This document shows positions 33,757-44,154 of a stretch of DNA of 64,000 nucleotides, piece by piece; position 1 is the first letter of the stretch, and each line of letters starts with the position of its first letter. Origin of the DNA: Deinococcus koreensis (GTDB lineage Bacteria > Deinococcota > Deinococci > Deinococcales > Deinococcaceae); contig NZ_PPPD01000001.1 in assembly GCF_002901445.1 (NCBI RefSeq), forward strand, positions 2,920,501 to 2,984,500. Reading direction: 5' to 3'. A model generated the notes under the pieces. The model did no database searches, was not told where the DNA came from, and saw nothing but the letters and a program-made list of their open reading frames with translations. Made by a program: the position numbers and the translations under genes.

Positions 33757-34416
33757 ATGACCATCCTGAACGTACCTGCCCTGAAGATCGCTGCCCTGGC
33801 CACCCTCAGCCTGAGCCTCGCGGCCTGCGCCCCGAATATGACCATGATCGGTGGAGCGAATGCGGGCAACGGGGGCCTGAACCCCGCCCAGCGCCTCAGC
33901 GTCGCGCAGCCCAGCCCGGCCAGCACGGCGATGGGCCTGACCCTGACCAGCCCCACCTTCGCGAACGGCACGGCCTACCCGGCCGAACAGGTCGCCAACG
34001 GCTTCGGCTGCACCGGGCCCAACGTCAGCCCCGAGCTGAAGTGGAGCGGCGTGCCGGTCGGCACGGTCAGCCTGGTACTCACCAAGTACGACCCGGACGC
34101 CCCCACGGGCAGCGGCTTCTGGCACTGGGCGGTATACAACATCCCCGCCACGTCGACCGGCCTGGCGCGCGGGGCGGGCAATCCCGGCGGCGCGCTGCCG
34201 GCTGGGGCCCAGCAGCTCAATAACGAGGGCGGCCAGCCCGGCTTCGTCGGAGCCTGCCCCCCGGTCGGCGACCAGGCGCACCGCTACGTGTTCACGCTGT
34301 ACGCCCTGAACAGCACGTTGGAGCTGCCCGCCGGCACCACCCCGGCCGTGCTGGGCTTCAATCTGAACGGGAAGGTGCTCGCCAAGACCAGCCTGACCGC
34401 GTACTACGGCCGCTGA
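33757..34416 (+). CDS. YbhB/YbcL-type PEBP lipoprotein
   Basis: A 219-residue phosphatidylethanolamine-binding-protein (Raf kinase inhibitor-like) family member. A lipobox LAAC with Cys24 follows a signal peptide. After a linker come [52 protein letters not shown] and [10 protein letters not shown], the full bacterial PEBP signature with the DPDAP and GxxxHW anion-site segments. GGAGGAG precedes the ATG. It should sit on the envelope. The ligand is unknown. Confidence 0.92.
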   Translation: MTILNVPALKIAALATLSLSLAACAPNMTMIGGANAGNGGLNPAQRLSVAQPSPASTAMGLTLTSPTFANGTAYPAEQVANGFGCTGPNVSPELKWSGVPVGTVSLVLTKYDPDAPTGSGFWHWAVYNIPATSTGLARGAGNPGGALPAGAQQLNNEGGQPGFVGACPPVGDQAHRYVFTLYALNSTLELPAGTTPAVLGFNLNGKVLAKTSLTAYYGR

Positions 34417-34826
34417 GCGCTGACGCAGTCCCCCACGTCCTGGCCCGCTGACAAGTTCGCGGGCCAGCTTTCATGGGTCATGGCCCTGAGCGATGTCCAC
34501 GGCTTCCCTCGCCCACGTTCCGGGGGGAGAGGGAGGCACTTTCCGGGGGTCGCCACGCCTCCAGGCGTCTTCAGCATCATCCTGTCATTCGCTGGAGTCA
34601 GCGCCGGCTCGGGCCGTCGGCATGGATTGCCGCCCCTCGACCCGGCGTGTGCTCCGGCGACCTCTGCCGTCGTCCCGAGGGCACTGGAGGGGCCGCCCAG
34701 GAGCTTTCCCCATGTCCAGCGCACCGGCACGGGGGTACGGTTCAGGGAGGGGGCGGGGCTCGGCCCCCCACAACTCTGAAGCCCGCTCCCAGCCGCAGAA
34801 AGTGAAGGAATGGTAAACTGCATCAC
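34417..34826. other. Gap between PEBP lipoprotein and rpe
   Basis: It holds a hairpin terminator (34440-34467), a stretch with CAGCATCATCCTGTCATTC (34566-34584) resembling a scattered repeat also seen near 39830-39890, and the leaderless promoter of rpe. The rest is GC-rich without coding signal. Confidence 0.5.
34440..34467 (+). terminator. Hairpin terminator after PEBP gene
   Basis: A 9-bp perfect stem CTGGCCCGC/GCGGGCCAG with a 10-nt loop is followed by CTTTCAT, 23 bp after the stop. Confidence 0.65.
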
Positions 34827-35501
34827 GTGACTCCCGACGCTTCCGACCCCCGCCCGGTCAAACTGGCGCCGAGCCTGCTGTCCTGCGACTTTACCCATCT
34901 GGGCGATGAACTGCGCGCCATCCAGAGTGCCGACTGGGCGCACGTCGATGTGATGGACGGCGCCTTCGTCCCGAACATCTCCTTCGGCCTGCCCATCCTG
35001 GCGGCGGCCCGCCGGGCCTCGAACCTGTTCATGGACGTCCACCTGATGATCGACCGCCCCGAGCGCTACCTGCGCGACTTCGCCGACGCCGGGGCCGACG
35101 GGATCACCGTGCATGTCGAGGCGACCCCGCACGTCCACCGCGCCGTGCAGCAGATCCGCGAGCTGGGCAAGAAGGCCGGCGTGACCCTCAATCCCGGCAC
35201 CCCGCTGGAGGCCGTGCGCCCTGTGCTGGCCGACGTCGATCTGGTGCTGGTGATGAGCGTGAACCCCGGCTTCGGCGGCCAGAAGTTCATCCCGCAGAGC
35301 CTGGAGCGGATTCGCACCCTGCGCCGCTGGCTGGACGAGCTGGGCAGCCCGGCCGAACTGCAGGTGGACGGCGGCGTCTCGCCCACCAACGCCCGCGCGG
35401 TCGTCCATGCCGGGGCCAGTGTGCTGGTGGCGGGCAGTTCGGTCTTCGGCCAGGGCGGCGCTGCGGCGGGCCTGGAGCGGCTGCGCGAGGCGCTGAAATG
35501 A
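34827..35501 (+). CDS. rpe: Ribulose-phosphate 3-epimerase
   Basis: This 224-residue TIM-barrel enzyme interconverts ribulose-5-phosphate and xylulose-5-phosphate. [66 protein letters not shown] and LQVDGGV contain the metal His/Asp set. TAAACT (34814-34819) ends seven bases before GTG 34827, so it is leaderless. comB-like starts 22 bp downstream. Confidence 0.95.
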   Translation: MTPDASDPRPVKLAPSLLSCDFTHLGDELRAIQSADWAHVDVMDGAFVPNISFGLPILAAARRASNLFMDVHLMIDRPERYLRDFADAGADGITVHVEATPHVHRAVQQIRELGKKAGVTLNPGTPLEAVRPVLADVDLVLVMSVNPGFGGQKFIPQSLERIRTLRRWLDELGSPAELQVDGGVSPTNARAVVHAGASVLVAGSSVFGQGGAAAGLERLREALK

Positions 35502-35523
35502 GGATGTTCCAAGTGGGGAACGC

Positions 35524-36282
<759 letters not shown>

Positions 36283-36335
36283 GGGCTCGTCTGAATCCTG
36301 CTCGCGGGTCTCACGCCCGCTGCTTACACTGAGCC

Positions 36336-36827
36336 ATGCTCCGCACCGCTGCTCTGGCCCTGCTGCTCCTGGGAGGCAGTCTGGCCGCCCCCTTCACCGA
36401 CGCGAAAAACGGCTTCAAGGTCACGCCGCCGGCCGGCTGGCAGAAGGTCGACTACCCCGGCACGGCGGTCGTGTACATGGCTCCCAGGCGCGTGGGCGAC
36501 TTCGCCCCCAACCTCAACGTGATCGTGCAGCCCATACCGGCGGGCACCACCCAGGCGCGCTTCCACACCGGCAGTCTGGCCCAGATCCGCAAGTTCGTGA
36601 GCGGCGGCCAGATCATCCAGACCCGCGACGTCACCCTGAGCGGCCAGAAGGCCAATGAGGTCGTGTACACCGGGCGCCAGGGCAAGTTCAGCCTGTACTT
36701 CATCGCCATTTATGCAGTCAAGGGGAAATCGGCGTACATCATCACCGGCACCACGCCGCTGGGCGTGCACGGCGATATGGCCCAGACCACCCGCGCGTTC
36801 GCGAAGAGTTTCAGGATCACCCGGTAG
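36336..36827 (+). CDS. Secreted PsbP/DcrB-like protein
   Basis: A 163-residue exported protein. A signal peptide MLRTAALALLLLGGSLA precedes FTDAKNGFKVTPPAGWQKVDYPG and later VTLSGQKANEVVYTGRQGKFSLYFIAIYAVKGKSAYIITGT, then a terminal FAKSFRITR. This is the usual layout of the PsbP/DUF1795/DcrB-like fold. TACACT five bases before the ATG suggests leaderless mRNA. Function unknown. A similar design is seen at 58047-58580. Confidence 0.8.
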   Translation: MLRTAALALLLLGGSLAAPFTDAKNGFKVTPPAGWQKVDYPGTAVVYMAPRRVGDFAPNLNVIVQPIPAGTTQARFHTGSLAQIRKFVSGGQIIQTRDVTLSGQKANEVVYTGRQGKFSLYFIAIYAVKGKSAYIITGTTPLGVHGDMAQTTRAFAKSFRITR

Positions 36828-36880
36828 ATAGGGCAGATAAGGCAGCCTCAGCGGTGTCTGACCAGTATTCTTAAGGCCAG

Positions 36881-38497
36881 ATGAATGCATCTTCCTCTGC
36901 TCAGCTCCAGCAGCTCCGAGACGGTCGTCCAGAGGAGCTGGATGCTCACCTGACCTCCCTGCAGCGAGACTTCGAGGCCGGGCAGCGCTCCGAGCAGGAG
37001 CTCCGGGCCGCCTTCCAGGCCTTCGATGTCGGGGATACGGATCTGAGCGAGGCCTTCGGCAGGTGGCTGGAGACGTGTGTCGGCTCCTACGTGGCCCATG
37101 TGGCACTGGCGACCTGGCTGCACCGCCGTGCCCGCGACCTGCGCGGCGGCGCGACCTCCGATCTGGTCAGCGACCAGGGCCGGCGCGGGATGCTGCATCA
37201 CCTTCAACAGGCCGAGGGGGCGGCGCGCCACGCCACCACCCTGACGTCCAACCCGCTGGGGGCCTGGCTGGTCGTGGGCAATGTCCACAACGCCTATGGC
37301 TGCGAGGTCGGTTCGGACGATATCGCTGCCCAGCAATACCCCGACTGGTACGCCGAACCCCTCAGGGTCAACCCGCACAGCCTGGCGCTGCGCCGAACTA
37401 TGCTGACCCACCTGCGAACCGAGTGGGGCGGGAGCGAGGAGCAGATGCTGGCCTTCGTGCGCCAGCAGCAGGACGCCGGCCTGCTGGGGCAGACGGATAT
37501 CCAGCAGCTCTGGGGGCAGTACCACGCCTACGTGGCGCACTACGAATGGATGTTCAGGAAGGCGTACGGCAAAGCCCTGGAACATGCTCGGCTGGCTGCC
37601 GACCTGAACGAGGCCCACGCCGAGTTGCTGTTCGCGCTCCTGACCGAGCAGAATCACCCGGCCCCAGAGCGAAGTGCCGCCCTGGAGCGGTTCCTGGGCG
37701 CGCTGGAACGCCATCCGGAAAACGGCCTCTGGTACGGTCAGGCGGCGTTGATAGGGAAGACCGACATCCTGGCTCCCCATGCCCAGCGCCTGGGAACCGT
37801 TCTCCGGGGCATGGCCGAGGCAGGCGATGCGGACGCCGCATCGGTGCTGGGGGTGCTCCGGCAGGACGCTCCGCAGCTCGGTCTCCCGGATCCTCGCCCC
37901 CTGCTGATCCAGGCCCGCGAGCGCGGTGACGTGGGTGCGGCCAACCTGTTGGTCTTCCTGGCCCACAAAGACCGCACGCTGAGCGCCGATCAGAAACGCG
38001 ACCACGTGCTGAAAGCCGCCGATGTCGGCAGTGAGGTGGCCGCCTGGGAGGTCTACAGCAGTTTCGGGGCCTACCGCCGACAGTTCGGGCTGGACGACCG
38101 GGCCCGATACCGCTACCTGCTGCGCGCCGCCGACGCGGGAGACAACGATGCCCGCTTCGCCCTGGCCCAGCAGCTCCGCGGCGGCTTCGTAGAAGTCGGG
38201 GAGGACGGCGTGCTGCGTCCGGTCGATACGCCGCCCCTGCAGGAGAGTCTGGACTATGCCCGGCATCTGCTGGGGCGAGCGGCGGCCGAAGGGCACAAGG
38301 GCGCGCAAAGGGCCCTGAAGAAGTCTCGGGAGACTGCCTGGGACGCCAAGACCGCCAAGCGGATCGCGGTCGGCGGCGTGGTCGGGGAACGCGAGGCCAG
38401 CCGGGGCGGCCGTCCCTGGTGGCAGTGGTGGCTGATGGCCAGTGTGGCCACGGGCCTGCTGCGCGCCTGTGCCACGCTGACGAACGGTGGAGGCTGA
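36881..38497 (+). CDS. DUF4034/Sel1-repeat protein with C-terminal TM
   Basis: A 538-residue alpha-helical repeat protein. The N-terminal half reads like DUF4034 (GRPEELDAHLTSLQRDFEAG, SYVAHVALATWLHRRARDLRGG). The C-terminal half has Sel1-type units (AAWEVYSSFGAYRRQFG, RYLLRAADAGDNDARFALAQQL, AEGHKGAQRAL). A hydrophobic stretch WWQWWLMASVATGLLRACA may anchor it. TATTCT lies nine bases before the ATG. A scaffold or adaptor role is inferred from the repeats; no enzyme motif is seen. Confidence 0.8.
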   Translation: MNASSSAQLQQLRDGRPEELDAHLTSLQRDFEAGQRSEQELRAAFQAFDVGDTDLSEAFGRWLETCVGSYVAHVALATWLHRRARDLRGGATSDLVSDQGRRGMLHHLQQAEGAARHATTLTSNPLGAWLVVGNVHNAYGCEVGSDDIAAQQYPDWYAEPLRVNPHSLALRRTMLTHLRTEWGGSEEQMLAFVRQQQDAGLLGQTDIQQLWGQYHAYVAHYEWMFRKAYGKALEHARLAADLNEAHAELLFALLTEQNHPAPERSAALERFLGALERHPENGLWYGQAALIGKTDILAPHAQRLGTVLRGMAEAGDADAASVLGVLRQDAPQLGLPDPRPLLIQARERGDVGAANLLVFLAHKDRTLSADQKRDHVLKAADVGSEVAAWEVYSSFGAYRRQFGLDDRARYRYLLRAADAGDNDARFALAQQLRGGFVEVGEDGVLRPVDTPPLQESLDYARHLLGRAAAEGHKGAQRALKKSRETAWDAKTAKRIAVGGVVGEREASRGGRPWWQWWLMASVATGLLRACATLTNGGG

Positions 38498-38534
38498 CAG
38501 TCCCGCACGGCCCTTCTCCGCTACCCTGTTCTCC

Positions 38535-39761
38535 ATGACCGTCGCTGACCCCGCCCTCCCCGCCGTCATCCCCATTCAGGAGGTGGACTGGGCCGCCATC
38601 CCCAGCCCCGCCTTCGTGCTGGACGAATCCAGGCTGCGCCGCAACCTGTCGCTGATCCGCCACGTGCAGCAGGAGAGCGGCGCGCAGATCATCGTGGCCT
38701 TCAAGGGTTTTTCGATGTGGTCGGCCTTCCCGGTGCTGCGCGAGTACGGCATCAGCGGCGCGACGGCCAGTTCCCTGAACGAGGCGCGGCTGGCCGCCGA
38801 GGAGATGCAGGGCGAGGTGCACGTCTACGCCCCGGCCTACAGCGACGCCGAGTTCCCGCAGATTCTGGAACTGGCCGACCACCTGGTGTTCAACTCGTTC
38901 TCGCAGTGGGCGCGCTTCCGGCCCCAGGTGCAGGCGGCGCGTGAGGCGGGCAAGGTCGTTCATATCGGCATCCGCGTCAACCCCGAGTACGCCGAGGTCG
39001 AGACCGACCTGTACAACCCCGCCGGGCCGTTCTCGCGCCTGGGCGTGACGCGCCGGGAGTTCCGCGAGGAGCTGCTGGAGGGCGTGGACGGCCTGCACTT
39101 CCATACCCTGTGTGAAAAGGACTCCGACACGCTGGAGCGCACGCTGGAGGTGCTGGAACGCAACTTCGGCGAGTTCCTGCCGCGCATGAAGTGGGTCAAT
39201 TTCGGCGGCGGCCACCTTATGACCCGCGAGGGCTACGACCTCCCGCGCCTGATCCGTGTGATCCGCGCCTTCCGCGAGAAGTGGGATGTGGACGTGATCC
39301 TGGAGCCCGGCAGCGCCTTCGGCTGGCAGACCGGCTGGCTGGTCAGCTCCGTGCTGGACGTGGTGCATAACGTCAAGAACGCGGCCCTGCTGGACGTCTC
39401 GGTGTCGGCCCACATGCCCGACGTGCTGGAGATGCCCTATCGGCCCCGCATCCTGGGCGCGGGCGATCCGCCGGAACTCGATCACCACCGCGAGAGTGCC
39501 GAGGGAGCGGCGGGCGGCCACTCCTACCTGATCGGTGGCACGACCTGTCTGGCCGGGGACGTGGTGGGCGAATATGTCTTCGACCGCGAGCTGCAGATCG
39601 GCGACCGGGTGGTCTTCGACGACATGATCCACTACACCATGGTCAAGACGACCTTCTTCAACGGGGTCAAGCACCCTGACATCGGCATCCTGCGGCAAGG
39701 TGGCGGGTACGAGGTCGTGAAGACCTTCGGCTACGAGGAATTCAAGGCCAAGCTGAGCTGA
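38535..39761 (+). CDS. nspC: Carboxynorspermidine/carboxyspermidine decarboxylase
   Basis: A 408-residue PLP decarboxylase (alanine-racemase fold) for the alternative spermidine route. Lys57 in IIVAFKGFSMWS binds PLP. GLHFHTLCEKDSDT, VNFGGGHLMTREGYD, LEPGSAFGWQTGWL and GGTTCLAGDVVGEY are strong NspC motifs, with the active Cys in TTCLAGD. TACCCT (38522-38527) ends seven bases before ATG 38535, so it is leaderless. The partner carboxyspermidine dehydrogenase is not in the window. Confidence 0.94.
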   Translation: MTVADPALPAVIPIQEVDWAAIPSPAFVLDESRLRRNLSLIRHVQQESGAQIIVAFKGFSMWSAFPVLREYGISGATASSLNEARLAAEEMQGEVHVYAPAYSDAEFPQILELADHLVFNSFSQWARFRPQVQAAREAGKVVHIGIRVNPEYAEVETDLYNPAGPFSRLGVTRREFREELLEGVDGLHFHTLCEKDSDTLERTLEVLERNFGEFLPRMKWVNFGGGHLMTREGYDLPRLIRVIRAFREKWDVDVILEPGSAFGWQTGWLVSSVLDVVHNVKNAALLDVSVSAHMPDVLEMPYRPRILGAGDPPELDHHRESAEGAAGGHSYLIGGTTCLAGDVVGEYVFDRELQIGDRVVFDDMIHYTMVKTTFFNGVKHPDIGILRQGGGYEVVKTFGYEEFKAKLS

Positions 39762-40295
39762 GGGGCGGCACGGAAGGCCCCGCAGCGTGACCGTCGGCGT
39801 TCAGAAGGGAAGTCGACTCCACCAGCATCATCCTGAGGCTCCGGCAGCCTGAGACTCCGCGCCTGTCATCCTGAGCGCATGGAAGGGGCTCTCGTCCCCT
39901 GCCCGGTGTTGCCTGTCCCCAGGCAGGAGCCTCTGCACGTGGGCAAAAGCGCCGAACCACCCTAGCAACCGTCACGCCCCCTTCCGCTGATGGTCGGGGG
40001 CGTGACGGTGCTGGAAAACGGAGTGGGGTGGAAAGCAGTGCTGCACAGCGTCGAGAGAGGGTGATGCGCGGCGGGGCCAGCGTCGCGCGCCGATTCTGAC
40101 CCGATCCCCCGGCGCACAGTGCCGGAAGAAACTCGGGAGAAGTCAGGGCCGGGGGTGGGGCTCTGAGGGGCGAGGCCAGTCACGCCCGGCACAACCTGGA
40201 ATCGATTGGTGTTAACCTCTTTCGAGGTAGGGCAAGTGTAGCGAACGAAGCTGACGGAGCGCTGAATCCTGCGTGTGGGATTCTCACCCGGCGTT
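39762..40295. other. Gap with interspersed repeat and strong hairpin
   Basis: Two related stretches (CAGCATCATCCTGAGGCTC at 39823-39841, and TGTCATCCTGAGCGCATGG at 39864-39882 with AAGGGGCTC after it) resemble a scattered bacterial repeat. A 14-bp hairpin lies at 39968-40009, and a small stem (GAATCC/GGATTC, 40264-40282) sits at the 3' end of the minus-strand gene. No gene is seen. Confidence 0.5.
39968..40009. terminator. 14-bp perfect hairpin between convergent genes
   Basis: ACCGTCACGCCCCC (39968-39981) pairs exactly with 39996-40009 across a 14-nt loop. It lies between nspC and the convergent DUF4384 gene, so it may end both transcripts. No clear T-run is present. Confidence 0.6.
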
Positions 40296-41621
40296 TTACT
40301 TGCGGTAGACCTTCGGGGTGCCGTTCACGGTGCGGATGGTGCCGCCCTCGAAGTCGGCGGCCCAGGCGCCCTGGAGCTGGTACTGGTCGCGGGTGGGGAA
40401 GCCCAGGAAGGAGCCCGAGCCACCCAGGCCCTGGTAGGTCTTCAAGACCGCGCCCTGCAGCCAGAAGGTGCCGTACTTCTCGGTGCCGTACAGCGCGCCG
40501 TTCTGGAAGAAGCCGTACAGGCCGCTGGTGCCCTGGCTGTTCTGCGGGATGACCTTCTCGTCGCCGGCCGCCCAACCCAGGCGCGAGGGGGGCCGCACCC
40601 CACCGTTCTCGGCCCCTGCCAGCGCCAGGTAGCGCTCCAGCAGCATTCCGTGAACCGCGTACGAGCGGCTGCTGCCGTTGGCGTGCAGCAGTACGGCGTC
40701 GCCGTAAGCCCCCACGCCGTTAAATTTCTGCCACAGGCCGTCGGCCCAGGGCAGGGCGTAGGTGGTGGCATTGCCCAGGCTCTCGCTGCCCTTCAGGCGG
40801 GCGTAGGCGTCCACCATAGCCTGGTCGGCGCTGCCGTCCTTCTTCTCGCCGGGCTTGATCTGGGCCACAGGGGTGGGCGCGGGCTGCTGTGGGGCGGGCG
40901 TGGCCACCGGAGCTGGAGCGGGTTGCGCGGGAGCAGGCTGAACCGGAGCGGATTGGGGCGCTGGCTGGGCTGGCTGGCCGGGCGTGGTGGTCACGGTGCC
41001 GGTCGCCGTGCCCTGGGGCTGGGTGCCCACGCGGAACAGCGCGACGTCCGTCGTCCAGCCGTCGGCGGGCAGGGGGTTGACCACGATGCTCAGGGCTTTG
41101 GCCAGATTCTCCTGGCCCTTCAGGCGCACCTGCGCGAAGCCCTGATTGCTGGCCTGCTCACCGGCGAAGCGCGCGATGTCGTCCAGCTTGAGTTCCTTGC
41201 TGCTGGCCAGCGCGAGCAGTTTGTCCTGCCCGTTCGGCCCCGCCACCGTAAACGAGTACTTGGCGCCCTCCGGCGGGAACACGCGGGTCACGCCGGCCTG
41301 CACGAAGTTGCTCTCCTCGTAGTTGTTCGGGAAGAACAGGTCGATGGTGCCGTTCGCGTTCACGTTGAACAGGTAGACGTAGGCGTCGGCGTTGGTCTTG
41401 ACCGCCACGCTGAGCTTCTCGCCCTTGCGGTAGGCGGGGTTGGCCTTGCCGCTGGCGTCCTTGTTCACCCAGACGTCCACGTTCAGTTTCGTCTCGACCG
41501 GGTTCACGATGATGCTCTGGGCCGTGATCTTGGCGGGACTGGCGGAGGCGGTGGCGGCGAGGCCCAGCAGGGCGCTCAGGGCGAGCATTCGGCGGGTCGG
41601 GATGCGGGTTCCGGTGGTCAT
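40296..41621 (-). CDS. Exported DUF4384 and LGFP-repeat protein
   Basis: A 441-residue exported protein. A signal peptide (RRMLALSALLGLAATASA) is followed by a DUF4384 domain (KGEKLSVAVKTNADAYVYLFNVNANGTIDLFFPN). Then comes a Pro/Ala/Gln tract (PAQPAPQSAPVQPAPAQPAP) and C-terminal LGFP-type repeats (LYGFFQNGALYGTEKYGTFW, GSGSFLGFPTRDQYQL). LGFP repeats usually attach proteins to the cell wall. AAGGAGG before ATG 41621 sets the start; the open frame upstream is not coding. An envelope-organising role is inferred. Confidence 0.88.
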   Translation of the reverse strand: MTTGTRIPTRRMLALSALLGLAATASASPAKITAQSIIVNPVETKLNVDVWVNKDASGKANPAYRKGEKLSVAVKTNADAYVYLFNVNANGTIDLFFPNNYEESNFVQAGVTRVFPPEGAKYSFTVAGPNGQDKLLALASSKELKLDDIARFAGEQASNQGFAQVRLKGQENLAKALSIVVNPLPADGWTTDVALFRVGTQPQGTATGTVTTTPGQPAQPAPQSAPVQPAPAQPAPAPVATPAPQQPAPTPVAQIKPGEKKDGSADQAMVDAYARLKGSESLGNATTYALPWADGLWQKFNGVGAYGDAVLLHANGSSRSYAVHGMLLERYLALAGAENGGVRPPSRLGWAAGDEKVIPQNSQGTSGLYGFFQNGALYGTEKYGTFWLQGAVLKTYQGLGGSGSFLGFPTRDQYQLQGAWAADFEGGTIRTVNGTPKVYRK

Positions 41622-41822
41622 AGGTGGTTCCTCCTTGGGTGAGGTCAACCTACGCAGCCCATCTGACTGATCCCTGAATTTCATCGTCCCAGAAGGCTGA
41701 ACCAAGCTTTGCTCAAGGTCAATGTGTCCAGATGCCGGTGGCGTGAGCCAGGGCTGACCTGGGCCTGAAGGGTGTCCATGCTCCGGGGGGTGGGCACCGC
41801 CCGTGCCCAGACGCTCACTCCA

Positions 41823-42599
41823 TCAGCCACTCAGCCGCGAGGCCAGCCACAGCAACAGCGGCGCAACGGCCAGGGCGGGCAGCAGGCTGCCGACCCGGAC
41901 ACGGCGGTCGTCGAACCCCAGCCCCGCTAGCATCAGGTTCCAGCTGATCCCGATGATGACCAGACCGCCCGCCCCGGTGATCAGCAGCACGTAGGGGTTG
42001 GTCTTCAGGACGGCCGGATCGGCGCCGCCCAGCAGGCTCGCCGCGAAGGCCCCCGCCGCCAGGCTGATCCCCCCCTGCACGACCAGGACGGTCAGCGCGC
42101 TGAAGCCCACTCCCAGGCCGTACACGCCGGCCAGCGCCAGCCCGGCGATTCCGTCCAGCACGCTCTTGAGCACGTAGGTAGAGCTGTCGCCGGTCAGGCC
42201 GTTCTGCAGGCCGCCGATCACGGTCATCGGCCCCACACAGAAGAGCAGGCTGGCGGCCACGAAGCCCTCGGTGAAGCGGCCCCCGCCCCGGAAGCGCGTC
42301 CTCAGCCGTTCGCCCAGCGATTCCAGCCGGTCTTCGATGCCCAGCGCCTCGCCGACCACCGCGCCCAGCGCGAGGCTGATCAGGGTCAGGATCACGCCGG
42401 GCACCACGCCGCCGCTCACGCGGTTGACGCTGCCGGCCATGTCCAGCCCGATGAACAGCACCGCCAGACTGAGGGTCTGCAGCAGCGTGCGCTGGGTGCG
42501 TTCGGGCAGCCGGCCGCCCAGGGTCAGGCCCAGCAGCGTGCCCAGCAGGACGGTGGCGACGTTCACGAAGGTGCCGGACAGCTGGGAGAGCAGACTCAT
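41823..42599 (-). CDS. DUF554 family membrane protein
   Basis: A 258-residue membrane protein of the DUF554 (YdfK-like) family. It starts GTFVNVATVLLGTLLGLTLGGRLPERTQRTLLQ and has LFIGLDMAG, FVAASLLFCVGPMTVIGGLQNGLTGDSSTYVLKSVLDGIAGLALA and VQGGISLAAG, all family-conserved, with about seven spans. TACAGT ends eight bases before ATG 42599. Transport is assumed for the family, but the substrate is unknown. Confidence 0.92.
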   Translation of the reverse strand: MSLLSQLSGTFVNVATVLLGTLLGLTLGGRLPERTQRTLLQTLSLAVLFIGLDMAGSVNRVSGGVVPGVILTLISLALGAVVGEALGIEDRLESLGERLRTRFRGGGRFTEGFVAASLLFCVGPMTVIGGLQNGLTGDSSTYVLKSVLDGIAGLALAGVYGLGVGFSALTVLVVQGGISLAAGAFAASLLGGADPAVLKTNPYVLLITGAGGLVIIGISWNLMLAGLGFDDRRVRVGSLLPALAVAPLLLWLASRLSG

Positions 42600-42676
42600 C
42601 GCCCGTGACTGTAGAGCACCCGTGTCTGGAGAGCCCACGGAACCGGAGGACACTCTGCGGGAAGGGGGCAGCAGAA

Positions 42677-42702
42677 GGCCCCGTCCAGGGCAGGACGGGG
42701 CC
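42677..42702 (-). terminator. Hairpin terminator of metallopeptidase gene
   Basis: A 10-bp perfect stem GGCCCCGTCC/GGACGGGGCC with a 6-nt loop lies 14 bp past the minus-strand stop. On that strand TTCTGC follows. Confidence 0.7.
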
Positions 42703-42715
42703 GGTATGGTGAGCT

Positions 42716-43687
42716 TCAGTCCACGCGGAAGCGCGGCTCGATGACCTGCTCGCGCCCAGCCAGATCGAGCCCGTCCAGGCCCTGGGCCGCCGCCCCCGGC
42801 ACGCGGTAGGCGTCGGCGGCGGCGTAGTTGACCGCGTAGCCCATGTCCTGCAGGGAACCCACGCTGATGCGGGAAAGCGGGTTGGGCACGCCGCCGTTCA
42901 GGAAGCCGGTCATCAGTTCGGTCTGGAAGGTGGTCTCGCGCCAGTGGGCGCCCCGGGTGCCGCTGCCCCCCTGGTTCTCGACCGGCACGCTGCTCAGAGT
43001 GCCGCCCGCTGCGCGGTATTCGCGCACGCCGTTGGCGCCGGAATAGGTGGGGTTGTTGGTGTTCACCCGGTTCACCAGCCGGAAGCGCGACCACAGCGAC
43101 CCGATGCCCAGCGAGTGCCCCAGCTCGTGCACGGCGATATCGGTCAGCTGGGAGCTGAACTGCGCGAGGTCGGAGGAATCGAAGATCAGGGTGCTGTACA
43201 GCGTCAGGCCGCTGGCACTCCGCACGCTGCAGGGCCCGCTCTGGGCGAGGATGCCGCCGGGGCCGTCGATGTTCTTGCTCCCGGTGAACACCAGCAGGTC
43301 GTCGACCGTGCCGCTGAAGGCCGGGTTGCTGCCGCAGGTGTTGGCGGCGATGTTCACGGTGGCGTCCGGCAGGCCCTGCGTGACCACACCCTGCCAGCGG
43401 CTGGCGGCGGCGTTCATGGCGTTCACGACGCTGCTGGCGCTGCCCGGCGCGAAGTTCAGGCTGATGGTGTAGCTCTCGGTGGCCTGGGGCTGCAGGGCGC
43501 TGATCTTTGCGTAGGGGTCGACGGCCAGGTCGGACACCTCGGGCCGGTTTCCGGAAACCACCGCGTCCGGGCTGGCCTGGACACCACCGGGCTGGGCCCC
43601 GGTCTGGGGGCTGCCGCAGGAGGCGAGCAGGGCGCTGAGGGTCAGGGTGCTGCAGGCGAGGGTCAGCAGGGGGCGGGGCAGCGTCAT
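42716..43687 (-). CDS. Leishmanolysin-like zinc metallopeptidase lipoprotein
   Basis: This 323-residue exported protease has a lipobox LLASC (Cys24). HELGHSLGIGSLW (His187, Glu188, His191) is the zinc site. The third-ligand candidate is His248 in GAHWRETTFQTELM, with the Met-turn at Met259, as in peptidase family M8. Several Cys in the mature part could form disulfides. GGAGG precedes ATG 43687. Family length is short compared with eukaryotic gp63, but typical for bacterial members. Confidence 0.88.
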   Translation of the reverse strand: MTLPRPLLTLACSTLTLSALLASCGSPQTGAQPGGVQASPDAVVSGNRPEVSDLAVDPYAKISALQPQATESYTISLNFAPGSASSVVNAMNAAASRWQGVVTQGLPDATVNIAANTCGSNPAFSGTVDDLLVFTGSKNIDGPGGILAQSGPCSVRSASGLTLYSTLIFDSSDLAQFSSQLTDIAVHELGHSLGIGSLWSRFRLVNRVNTNNPTYSGANGVREYRAAGGTLSSVPVENQGGSGTRGAHWRETTFQTELMTGFLNGGVPNPLSRISVGSLQDMGYAVNYAAADAYRVPGAAAQGLDGLDLAGREQVIEPRFRVD

Positions 43688-44154
43688 GGGAACCTCCGGG
43701 GGAGAGCGCACTCTGGGCGCGCGAGAGGGGGCGGATCAGCTTCCCGACGGAGTCCGGGGACATGGGGCGGGCACGGGCGCTGACGTTGTTTCGACTGAAC
43801 GGACGCTACCCCCCCGGCCATGAACAGGATGTGAAGGATCATGAAAAGTGATCCGCGGGGGCATCCGGAACGCCGTGTGGGAGAGCGCCGGGCCGGAACT
43901 CATGAAGAGGCTACGGACGCTGGATGGTGGCCTCCACCCCCTCCCCCCACAGGGGTGACGTGCGGCTGACACCGGGTATGGTACGCTCCGCGCAAGTTGG
44001 AACGAGTGACCGCCCGTCCAGATATCGCGCCGCCCTCCGTGGGTGTGCCGGGTGGCGGCGCACGGACGACCGCGCACAACCGATCTGAAATCCTGCTGGG
44101 GCTGCCGTGTGGCGGCCCCGCGCCCGTTCTGGGTGCACCCTCTGGGGGTCTGAC
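43688..44154. other. Gap with structured leader of the HTH gene
   Basis: TGGTACGCT (43978-43986) is the best plus-strand -10 and lies about 170 nt before the HTH gene. Two hairpins are in the leader: CGCCGCC/GGCGGCG (44028-44034 with 44054-44060) and GGGGCTGCC/GGCGGCCCC with a GTGT loop (44098-44119). The left part contains GGATC...GATCC arms near 43834-43852. No coding signal is seen. Confidence 0.45.

Noticed and set aside
34440..34826. Three overlapping plus-strand frames in the gap before rpe
   Set aside because: They are Pro/Arg/Gly-rich, overlap one another and have no ribosome sites.
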